The notes under the pieces are model-generated. The model was not told the origin of the DNA. It worked only from the letters and a program-made list of their open reading frames with translations, and did not search any database. The position numbers were made by a program, and so were the translations under genes. From positions 1 through 5,023 of the forward strand of contig JACDEC010000289.1 of assembly GCA_013816645.1 (NCBI GenBank): 5,023 nucleotides of DNA, read 5' to 3'. The DNA comes from Planctomycetota bacterium (GTDB lineage Bacteria > Planctomycetota > UBA11346). Below are positions 1 to 5,023 of this stretch, piece after piece. Every line of letters begins with the position of its first letter. Position 1 is the stretch's first letter.

Positions 1-1
1 C

Positions 2-58
2 ACCAAAGCCCGGCGGGTCGCGCCGCGTCGTAAGCTGCGCGCAGCCGCCAAGCGCTGA
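2..58 (+). CDS. Possible C-terminal end of an upstream gene (basic tail)
   Basis: The frame starting at base 2 reads TKARRVAPRRKLRAAAKR and then TGA at 56-58. The tail is rich in Lys, Arg and Ala, as in the ends of many nucleic-acid-binding or ribosome-associated proteins. Only 18 codons are visible, so no family can be named. The other two forward frames are less convincing: one stops at once (TAA at 31-33) and the other stays open only as part of the spurious upstream extension of the next gene. This is inference from composition and from the stop position about 120 bases before the next start. Confidence 0.35.
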   Translation, partial: TKARRVAPRRKLRAAAKR

Positions 59-166
59 ACCGATAGCTCATCGCGTGCGCAGACCCCATGCGGTTTGTCG
101 CGCCGTACGCCATCCCGTCGCAGGCCGGACCTTTGCGTCGACGGCCGCGCCGGGTACTCCTGGATC

Positions 167-171
167 AGGAG
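167..171 (+). promoter_or_regulatory. Shine-Dalgarno site deciding the start of the YdjY-like gene
   Basis: AGGAG lies five bases before the ATG at 177. The same reading frame is open further upstream with an ATG at 75, but that start has no such site and would bury the signal peptide 34 residues inside the protein. The site therefore favours 177. Confidence 0.7.
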
Positions 172-176
172 CGTCC

Positions 177-1184
177 ATGGCCCGTGTCGCCCTCGCTGTC
201 CTGCTGTTCGTCTGCCATCTCGCCGGAGCCGAGGGCCTCGCGGCGCTCGACGATCTCCTGGCGGCCCTGCCGGCCCCGGCCAAGCCGCGGACGGCGGCCG
301 CAACCGCGCTCGGCGAGCTCAACGCGGTCGCCCCCGGGATCCTGGCTGGGTCGGGACGGGTGGTGCTCGAAGGCGCCACACTCTTCGATCAGGGACCGGT
401 CGATGGTCTCGAAGTCCTGGCCTGCCTGGATGGCGGCAAGACCCATGAGAGCATGATCCGCCTCGCCACCGGCAACGGGCAGCTCGTGAAGTTCGCGGTG
501 ATCTCCATCCTTGGCGTCGACGATGGGGTGGGCTCGCCCGAGTCGAGCGGCCTGCCCGCGCGCGGCACGCCGCTGCGGCTGACCGCCCAATGGCCCGCGC
601 CCGACGGAGCCGGGGAGTGGGTCGAAGCCGACGCCAGCTGCCTGGTCCGCGATCGCCGCATCGATCGCCCGTACCCGCCGCTGCCGTGGATCTACACCGG
701 CAGCCGCATGCAGGTCACCCAGGAGGCCGGTCCCGATGGGGTGGTCGCCAGGCGCGAGCGCTTCATGCTCGATAGCACCAAGTCGGTGATGGTGAATTTT
801 GACGAGGCCGACGCGCTGATCGCCAGCCCCTTCCCGGGCGCCGACAGCGATGCGCGCTTCGAGGTCTATACCGGGATCGCGCCACCGCCCGGTACCCCGA
901 TCCGCCTGGTGATCTCCGCGGTGGATCTTCCATTGACCCTGCGCGCGCACGGCGAGGCGCTGGTCGCCGATGCCGAGGGGGTCGCCGGCCTCGACGACGA
1001 CGCCCTGGTCGCACTGCTGCGTGAACGTTTCGCCGCGGCGGCAAAGCCGGTTGTCGCGGCGGTGGGGGTCCGGGTCGACCCACTGCAGCCGCGCGAGCGC
1101 GACGTGGCCATGCGCGCGCGCATCATCGCCGCCGCGGGCCGGGCCGGGGTGTGGGTGGTGCCAGTCTTCGTCTTGGCCCGCTGA
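177..1184 (+). CDS. Secreted YdjY-like domain protein with ExbD/TolR-like C-terminal segment
   Basis: This is a 335-residue protein of unknown function, probably periplasmic or otherwise exported. Residues 1-18 form a signal peptide: Arg3, a hydrophobic core ALAVLLFV, and an AGA cleavage motif before Glu19. There is no good lipobox, since Cys13 is preceded by LFV. Residues about 60-248 match what I recall of YdjY-like proteins, which are frequent in Planctomycetota: an EG...L(E)VLAC strand, the GGKTHES signature at 86-92, an RLTAQW strand with a following acidic turn, PWIYTGS at 170-176, and a late FDEADALIASPFP...PPPGTPIRLVI stretch (208-246). Residues about 252-334 look like the periplasmic domain of ExbD/TolR: a DDDALVALLRERF helix, a VGVRVD strand, then an AMRARIIAAAGRAGV helix and VWVVPVFV strand. 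No transmembrane helix precedes that segment, so it is not an ordinary ExbD. The start at 177 is supported by AGGAG at 167-171 and by the signal peptide. A functional link to the pilus genes downstream is not shown. The YdjY assignment is fairly secure and the ExbD comparison is inference. Confidence 0.8.
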   Translation: MARVALAVLLFVCHLAGAEGLAALDDLLAALPAPAKPRTAAATALGELNAVAPGILAGSGRVVLEGATLFDQGPVDGLEVLACLDGGKTHESMIRLATGNGQLVKFAVISILGVDDGVGSPESSGLPARGTPLRLTAQWPAPDGAGEWVEADASCLVRDRRIDRPYPPLPWIYTGSRMQVTQEAGPDGVVARRERFMLDSTKSVMVNFDEADALIASPFPGADSDARFEVYTGIAPPPGTPIRLVISAVDLPLTLRAHGEALVADAEGVAGLDDDALVALLRERFAAAAKPVVAAVGVRVDPLQPRERDVAMRARIIAAAGRAGVWVVPVFVLAR

Positions 1185-1215
1185 TTCGCTGCTCGGGCAC
1201 TAGTCCATAGCAGAC

Positions 1216-1231
1216 ACCGGGTTACCCCGGT
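1216..1231 (+). other. Short hairpin after the YdjY-like gene
   Basis: ACCGGG (1216-1221) pairs with CCCGGT (1226-1231) around a four-base loop, 32 bases after the stop codon. It could mark the end of the YdjY-like transcript, but no run of T follows, so it is not a standard intrinsic terminator. The remainder of 1185-1317 shows no promoter I can defend. Confidence 0.25.
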
Positions 1232-1292
1232 TCGCCGGTATGCCGTCACGGGCTTGCGCGGCCGACGCCCGTTCGCCATGCTCCGTCCGTGG

Positions 1293-1312
1293 CCGCCGTC
1301 GTGCGGCGGGAG
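1293..1312 (+). promoter_or_regulatory. pilT ribosome binding site partly inside a hairpin
   Basis: GGGAG (1308-1312) lies five bases before the pilT ATG at 1318 and decides this start over the in-frame ATG at 1240. A perfect six-base-pair hairpin, CCGCCG (1293-1298) with CGGCGG (1304-1309) and loop TCGTG, takes in the first two G of the site. Pairing would reduce ribosome access, so pilT translation may be damped or conditional. The structure is seen in the sequence; the effect is inference. Confidence 0.5.
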
Positions 1313-1317
1313 ACAGC

Positions 1318-2391
1318 ATGATCACTCTCGAAGAACTTCTGCGTCTGATGGTCGAGCGCGGCGGGTCAGACCTGCACATCTCGGCCGGATCCGCCCCCCG
1401 CATCCGCCTCGACGGCAAGCTCGCCGAGGTCCCCAACCTCGAGGTGCTCGGACCCGAGCAGACCAAGAAGCTGGTCTACTCGGTGCTCGACGGCCAGCAG
1501 GTCGCGCGCTTCGAGCAGGATCTCGAGCTCGACATGTCCTTCGGCCTGGCCGGCGTCGGCCGCTTCCGGGTGAACACCTTCTTCCAACGCGGCGCGGTCG
1601 GCGCGGTGCTGCGCACCATCCCCTACGAGATCTTCACCTTCGACCAGCTCGGCGTCCCCAAGGACGTCTGCACCAAGCTGTGCGAGCTGAACAAGGGCCT
1701 GGTGCTGGTCACCGGCGCGACCGGCTCGGGCAAGTCCACGACCCTGGCGTCGATGATCGACTACATCAACCAGACCCGCCCCGACCACATCATCACCATC
1801 GAAGACCCGATCGAGTTCGTGCACCGCAACAAGACCTGCCTGGTCAACCAGCGCGAGGTCGGCACCGACACCCAGGGCTTCAACCAGGCGCTGCGCCGCG
1901 TGCTGCGCCAGGACCCGGACATCGTGCTGATCGGCGAGATGCGCGACAAGGAGACCATCGAGGCGGGCCTGACCCTGGCCGAGACCGGTCACCTCACCTT
2001 CGCGACGCTGCACACCTCGGATTGCGTGCAGACCATCAACCGCATCGTCGACGTGTTCCCCTCGCACCAGCAGAACCAGATCCGCACCCAGTTGTCGTTC
2101 GTGCTCGAAGGCGTGTTCTGCCAGCAGCTGCTGCCCAAGATGAACAGCCGCGGCCGCGCCATGGCCTGCGAGATCATGCTGCCGAACTCGGCGATCCGCT
2201 CGCTGGTGCGCGAGGACAAGTGCCACCAGATCCTCTCGCACATCCAGACCGGCGGTCGCATCGGCATGCGCACGATGAACCAGAGCCTGTTCGAGCTCTA
2301 CAAGAACAGCCTGATCAGCTGGGACGACGCGATGTCGCACTCGAGCGATCCGGAGGATCTGAAGCGCACGGCGTCGCGGGAGGTCGCTTGA
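1318..2391 (+). CDS. pilT: PilT, type IV pilus retraction ATPase
   Basis: This 357-residue hexameric ATPase, acting on the cytoplasmic side of the inner membrane, drives pilus depolymerisation for twitching motility, surface sensing and DNA uptake. The length fits the PilT family (about 340-380). The N-terminal domain has the family opening LEELLRLMVERGGSDLHIS and the GRFRVNTFFQRG segment (81-92). The ATPase core shows Walker A GATGSGKSTT (133-142), Asp box TIEDPIEFVH (160-169), Walker B DIVLIGEMRD with Glu207 (201-210) and His box GHLTFATLHT (224-233). The C-terminal AIRSLVRE (292-299) corresponds to the AIRNLIRE motif that separates PilT from PilB and GspE and is needed for retraction. All catalytic residues are intact. 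The start at 1318 is chosen because GGGAG precedes it and because the family N terminus begins there; the frame runs up to 1240 but adds 26 residues of atypical sequence. PilU is an alternative paralogue, but the motif set fits PilT better. It is first of three co-directional pilus genes. Confidence 0.95.
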   Translation: MITLEELLRLMVERGGSDLHISAGSAPRIRLDGKLAEVPNLEVLGPEQTKKLVYSVLDGQQVARFEQDLELDMSFGLAGVGRFRVNTFFQRGAVGAVLRTIPYEIFTFDQLGVPKDVCTKLCELNKGLVLVTGATGSGKSTTLASMIDYINQTRPDHIITIEDPIEFVHRNKTCLVNQREVGTDTQGFNQALRRVLRQDPDIVLIGEMRDKETIEAGLTLAETGHLTFATLHTSDCVQTINRIVDVFPSHQQNQIRTQLSFVLEGVFCQQLLPKMNSRGRAMACEIMLPNSAIRSLVREDKCHQILSHIQTGGRIGMRTMNQSLFELYKNSLISWDDAMSHSSDPEDLKRTASREVA

Positions 2392-2398
2392 ACAGCCA

Positions 2399-2495
2399 GT
2401 GCGATGTGCGAGGTGCGGCGTGCGACGTGTCGAGCGCCACGGATTACGTCGCCTTGCGCCTTCCACCTTCGCACCTCGCACCTCGCACGTCGCAC
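2399..2495 (+). repeat. Intergenic inverted repeat made of 7-base units
   Basis: The left arm 2399-2417 and the right arm 2477-2495 are inverted copies over 19 bases with one difference, which would be a G-U pair in RNA. The match resumes after two mismatches for six more bases (2420-2425 against 2469-2474). Both arms are themselves tandem heptads: GTGCGAT, GTGCGAG, GTGCGGC, GTGCGAC on the left, and CACCTCG, CACCTCG, CACGTCG on the right, with degenerate units reaching back to about 2451. The element begins seven bases after the pilT stop and ends just before AGGAA at 2496. No T run follows, so it is not a typical terminator. It may be a dispersed repeat copy that forms a stem in the mRNA. 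Confidence 0.8.
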
Positions 2496-2500
2496 AGGAA
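2496..2500 (+). promoter_or_regulatory. Shine-Dalgarno site of the MshEN-domain gene
   Basis: AGGAA lies seven bases before the ATG at 2508 and directly abuts the right arm of the heptad inverted repeat, so folding of that stem could influence ribosome access. Confidence 0.6.
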
Positions 2501-2507
2501 TTGATCA

Positions 2508-2951
2508 ATGGTCTCCCTGACCCGCCTGACCCGCAAGAAGCTCGGCGAGATCCTGGTCGAGCAGGGCCTGCTCAGCGACGTGCAGGTCCAGGACACCTTG
2601 CGCCTGCAGCACCAGCTCGGCCTGCTCTTCGGCGAGACGCTGGTGCAGCAGAAGTTGATCACCGAGGAGAAGATGGTGTCGGTGCTGGTCAGCCAGTTCG
2701 GCATCCCCTACATCCTGCCGTCTCAGTACAACATCAACAAAGAGCTGCTCGAGATCTTCGACCCGCAGATGATGCGCCGTTTCCAGTTCGTGCCGATCGA
2801 CTCGATCGGCTCGGTGCTGGTCGTGGCCATCGCCGGCCTGCTGTCCGAGGACCTGCTCAAGGAGATCGAGGGCCAGACCGGTTGCTCGCTCCAGCTGTTC
2901 CTGACCAAGATGAGCGAGATCAACGCAGTGCTCGTCGCCAACGGATTGTGA
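2508..2951 (+). CDS. Stand-alone GspE/PilB N-terminal (MshEN-type) domain protein
   Basis: This 147-residue protein consists only of the N-terminal module found on PilB, MshE and GspE assembly ATPases; there is no Walker motif. Residues 11-34 (KLGEILVEQGLLS...LRLQ) follow the first 24-residue MshEN motif: basic residue, Leu-Gly, Leu16, Gly20, a hydrophobic at 22, Leu31, Gln34. After the usual five-residue spacer a second copy (40-63) keeps Gly42, Leu45, Ile51, Leu60 and Gln63, but has Leu40 for the Arg and Lys49 for the Gly. Residues about 90-145 form the second subdomain (FQFVPIDSIGSVLVVAIAG, then a helix and MSEINAVL), the counterpart of residues 97-150 of the PilB downstream. MshEN domains of MshE bind cyclic-di-GMP; whether this one does is open because half the motif is altered. 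The protein is probably cytoplasmic, without signal peptide or membrane helix. It lies between pilT (116 bases) and pilB (74 bases), which suggests a trans-acting adaptor or sensor for the pilus motor. AGGAA at 2496 supports the start. Confidence 0.88.
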   Translation: MVSLTRLTRKKLGEILVEQGLLSDVQVQDTLRLQHQLGLLFGETLVQQKLITEEKMVSVLVSQFGIPYILPSQYNINKELLEIFDPQMMRRFQFVPIDSIGSVLVVAIAGLLSEDLLKEIEGQTGCSLQLFLTKMSEINAVLVANGL

Positions 2952-2980
2952 TGCGGCCCGCGCCGCGCCTCCTCCGCTAA
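2951..2980 (+). other. Possible nine-codon mini-ORF in the pilB leader
   Basis: The stop of the preceding gene overlaps an ATG (TGATG), which opens MRPAPRLLR and ends at TAA 2978-2980. Such overlaps allow translational re-initiation, but the peptide is tiny and the codons may be chance. Downstream of it the leader to the pilB start is unusually poor in G. Confidence 0.2.
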
Positions 2981-3025
2981 TCATCAGATCACTCACCACC
3001 GGACCCCGGACCACCCGAAACCGCC

Positions 3026-4840
3026 ATGGCCAACGTCGCAGCCTACAATCGCAAGGTCTCCGGACTGCTGAAGAAGCACGGCCTGGTCACCGACGAACAG
3101 TCCAAGGCGCTCAGCGAGAAGGCGCAGAAGGAAGGACTGCTGGTCGGCACGCTGGCGGTCGGCGAGGACCTCATCGACGAGGCGACCCTGCTCGGCCTGG
3201 TCAGCGAGGACAGCCAAGTCCCGCCGCTGGATCTCGACAAGATGCGCGTCGACATGGACGGCCTGATCGAGCAGAACAAGGGCAACCCGCCGATGACGGA
3301 GGAGATGGCCAAGTTCTACTGCGTGCTGCCGCTCGCGATGGTCGGCGACTACCTGACCATCGCGGTCGCCAATCCCTACGACGTGGTGATGCTCGACGAC
3401 ATCAAGATCACCGCCGGCAAGCAGCTGCTCACCGTGGTGTCGACCGAGCGCGCGATCAACAAGGCGATCGAGCTCACCTACCACGCCAAGGAGCAGGAAG
3501 TCCAGTCGTTCATGGAGAACGTCGGGAACGACGGCGAAGAGCTCACCGTCACCGAGAAGAAGGACGAGGAGGAGGAGCACGACGACGGGCTCGAAGCGCA
3601 GGGCGAGGACAGCCCGGCGGTGAAGGTGGTCAAGACGCTGATCATGCAGGCCATCCAGAAAGGCGCGTCGGACATCCACATCGAGCCGTTCGAGAAGCGG
3701 GTGCGCGTGCGCTACCGCGTCGACGGCGTGCTGCACGAGGTCTTCAACCCGCCCAAGCGCCTCGAGAAGGCGATGGTGTCGCGCATCAAGATCATGACCG
3801 ACACCATGAACATCGCCGAGCACGGCAAGCCGCAGGACGGGCGCTTCCAGGTCAAGATCGGCGGGCGCGCGGTCGACTTCCGCGTGAACTCGCTGCCGAC
3901 CGTGCACGGCGAAAAAGTCTGTATGCGTATCCTCGACAAGGGCAACTTGGCGGGATCGCTCGAGACGCTCAACTTCGAGCCCGAAGTGCTCAAGATCGTC
4001 CAGCGCTGCATCGACGCGCCCTACGGCATGGTGCTGGTCACCGGGCCGACCGGTTCGGGCAAGTCGACGACGCTCTATTCGTGCCTGCGCGCGGTGATGA
4101 CCGTCGAGGACAACGTCACCACGGTCGAGGAACCGGTCGAATACGAGATCGAGGGCCTCAACCAGGTCCACGTCAACATCAAGCGCGGCTTGACCTTCGG
4201 CGCCGCGCTGCGCGCCATCCTGCGCCAGGACCCCGACACCGTGATGATCGGAGAGATCCGCGACCAGGAGACCATCGAGATCGCGGTGAAGGCCGCGCTC
4301 ACCGGCCACTTGGTGCTCTCGACCCTGCACACCAACGACGCCTCGTCGACGATCTCGCGCATCAAGGACATGGGCATCGAGCCGTTCCTGATCGGCTCGA
4401 CCGTGCTCTGCGTGCTCGCCCAGCGCCTCGGCCGCCGCCTGTGCAAGAACTGCAAGGCGCCGATGACCCCGGAGGAGATGCCGTCGCGCGAACAGCTCCT
4501 CGAGGTCGGTTACCGGCCGCAGGAGATCGAAGGCCTGGTGCTGCACAAGCCGGTCGGCTGCAGCCTGTGCTCGGCCGGCTACAAGGGTCGTTTCGCCATG
4601 GTCGAATGCCTGGAGATGAACGACAAGTTGCGCGCGATCATCGTCAAGGGCGGCAGCGCCATCGACATCCGCGCCTGCGCGATCACCAACAACATGGTGA
4701 CGCTGCGCCGCGCCGGACTGATGAACGCGCTGCGCGGCGTGACCAGCGTCGAAGAGGTCATGCGCCACACCGTCGGCGAAGAGGTCGGCAAGGAAGAGAA
4801 GCCGGCCGAGAAGAAGGCGGCGGAGATCCCTGCTGCGTAA
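3026..4840 (+). CDS. pilB: PilB, type IV pilus assembly ATPase (GspE/PulE family)
   Basis: This 604-residue cytoplasmic hexameric ATPase powers pilin polymerisation. Residues 1-155 are a GspE N-terminal domain with weak MshEN motifs. Residues 170-195 are a strongly acidic linker (EKKDEEEEHDD). The N2 domain follows, with ASDIHIEP (214-221) and RVRVRYRVDG (225-234). The motor core has Walker A GPTGSGKSTT (340-349), Asp box TVEEPVEYEI (366-375, Glu replacing the common Asp), Walker B DTVMIGEIRD with Glu410 (404-413) and His box GHLVLSTLHTND (427-438). A zinc site typical of assembly ATPases is complete: Cys473/Cys476 and Cys512/Cys515, the latter followed by AGYKGR. The last 20 residues are a charged Lys/Glu/Ala tail. 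It is a little longer than usual PilB (about 570), owing to linker and tail. A GspE of a type II secretion system is the alternative; adjacency to pilT favours PilB. No Shine-Dalgarno site precedes ATG 3026. The in-frame stop at 2978 and the lack of another start between make 3026 the natural choice. Confidence 0.93.
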   Translation: MANVAAYNRKVSGLLKKHGLVTDEQSKALSEKAQKEGLLVGTLAVGEDLIDEATLLGLVSEDSQVPPLDLDKMRVDMDGLIEQNKGNPPMTEEMAKFYCVLPLAMVGDYLTIAVANPYDVVMLDDIKITAGKQLLTVVSTERAINKAIELTYHAKEQEVQSFMENVGNDGEELTVTEKKDEEEEHDDGLEAQGEDSPAVKVVKTLIMQAIQKGASDIHIEPFEKRVRVRYRVDGVLHEVFNPPKRLEKAMVSRIKIMTDTMNIAEHGKPQDGRFQVKIGGRAVDFRVNSLPTVHGEKVCMRILDKGNLAGSLETLNFEPEVLKIVQRCIDAPYGMVLVTGPTGSGKSTTLYSCLRAVMTVEDNVTTVEEPVEYEIEGLNQVHVNIKRGLTFGAALRAILRQDPDTVMIGEIRDQETIEIAVKAALTGHLVLSTLHTNDASSTISRIKDMGIEPFLIGSTVLCVLAQRLGRRLCKNCKAPMTPEEMPSREQLLEVGYRPQEIEGLVLHKPVGCSLCSAGYKGRFAMVECLEMNDKLRAIIVKGGSAIDIRACAITNNMVTLRRAGLMNALRGVTSVEEVMRHTVGEEVGKEEKPAEKKAAEIPAA

Positions 4841-4864
4841 TGCTTCGGCTTGCTGTTTACAGAC

Positions 4865-4892
4865 GCTCGCTGTCGCTGCGCTCCTGGCTCGC
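4865..4892 (+). repeat. 28-base direct repeat, copy 1
   Basis: This sequence, from GCTCGCTGTC to CTGGCTCGC, recurs without a mismatch at 4951-4978, an offset of 86 bases. A shorter piece, CTCCTGGCT, appears a third time at 4994-5002. It starts 25 bases after the pilB stop in otherwise non-coding DNA. It resembles the GC-rich dispersed intergenic repeats of many high-GC genomes. Confidence 0.85.
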
Positions 4893-4895
4893 TGA

Positions 4896-4919
4896 CGCGG
4901 GGGATGGTCTCCCCCCGCG
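4896..4919 (+). terminator. GC-rich hairpin, possible end of the pilB transcript
   Basis: CGCGGGGG (4896-4903) pairs perfectly with CCCCCGCG (4912-4919) around an eight-base loop. It sits 55 bases after the pilB stop, between the two direct-repeat copies. A second small stem, GCGCC with GGCGC, follows at 4923-4935. There is no T run, so factor-independent termination is doubtful; it may instead be part of a repeat element or protect the mRNA 3' end. Confidence 0.3.
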
Positions 4920-4950
4920 AACGCGCCTGCGGCGCTGCCCCCCAGCCCTT

Positions 4951-4978
4951 GCTCGCTGTCGCTGCGCTCCTGGCTCGC
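4951..4978 (+). repeat. 28-base direct repeat, copy 2
   Basis: This is a perfect copy of 4865-4892. The flanks diverge at once on both sides (C against T before, T against G after), so the repeat is sharply bounded. The rest of the stretch to 5023 shows no gene start or recognisable site. Confidence 0.85.
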
Positions 4979-5023
4979 GGCGGGCCTCCCTGACTCCTGG
5001 CTTCACCACCTCGGCGCCGAAGG

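Noticed and set aside
75..176. Upstream extension of the YdjY-like gene from ATG 75
   Set aside because: It would place the clear signal peptide 34 residues inside the protein, and only the ATG at 177 has a Shine-Dalgarno site at proper spacing.
1195..1212. Possible sigma-54 promoter (GGGCAC ... GC) before pilT
   Set aside because: The GG and GC elements are 12 bases apart instead of the required 10, and the second half does not match TTGC.
1240..1317. Extended pilT start at ATG 1240
   Set aside because: The added 26 residues are Arg/Ala-rich and unlike PilT N termini, which begin at the 1318 start with its own GGGAG.
1366..2508. Reverse-strand frame of 380 codons opposite pilT
   Set aside because: It has the same shadow composition and lies exactly opposite pilT, whose motifs are unambiguous.
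2993..4768. Long reverse-strand open frame of 591 codons opposite pilB
   Set aside because: Its product is full of His, Asp, Val and Leu runs typical of the complement of a GC-rich gene, shows no known motif, and lies opposite a gene with complete catalytic motifs.
4865..4978. CRISPR array
   Set aside because: Only two copies of the 28-base repeat occur, with a single 58-base GC-rich spacer that contains hairpins, and no cas genes are present.

Overview
The window is GC-rich bacterial DNA. Four forward-strand genes fill most of it, and nothing convincing is coded on the reverse strand. The main content is a type IV pilus motor cluster: a retraction ATPase (pilT), a stand-alone GspE/PilB N-terminal (MshEN-type) domain protein, and an assembly ATPase (pilB). 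They lie in that order on one strand. Upstream is a secreted YdjY-like protein of unknown function. YdjY-domain proteins, weak use of Shine-Dalgarno sites and this kind of pilus-ATPase cluster together point to Planctomycetota. The assignment is tentative, because other high-GC phyla such as Myxococcota relatives are not excluded.

Layout. Positions 1-58 probably carry the basic C-terminal tail of a gene that starts outside the window. Positions 177-1184 encode a 335-residue exported protein with a YdjY-like core and a C-terminal segment resembling the periplasmic domain of ExbD/TolR. Positions 1185-1317 are a 133-base gap with small hairpins, one overlapping the pilT ribosome binding site. 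pilT runs 1318-2391. Positions 2392-2507 hold a striking inverted repeat built from 7-base units, fitted between the pilT stop and the next ribosome binding site. Positions 2508-2951 encode the 147-residue stand-alone N-terminal domain protein. A 74-base leader without a Shine-Dalgarno site precedes pilB (3026-4840). Positions 4841-5023 are non-coding and carry a perfect 28-base direct repeat with a GC-rich hairpin between the copies.

How the genes could work together. PilB hexamers power pilin polymerisation and PilT hexamers power retraction, both at the inner-membrane platform protein PilC, which is not in this window. The small protein between them is the same module as the N terminus of PilB but has no ATPase. 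It keeps one fairly complete copy of the two-part MshEN cyclic-di-GMP motif, whereas the N terminus of PilB itself is degenerate in both copies. A reasonable inference is that the free domain senses cyclic-di-GMP or binds the platform in trans to the motor. This is the most interesting idea the window offers, but it is untested. No complete new system is evident.
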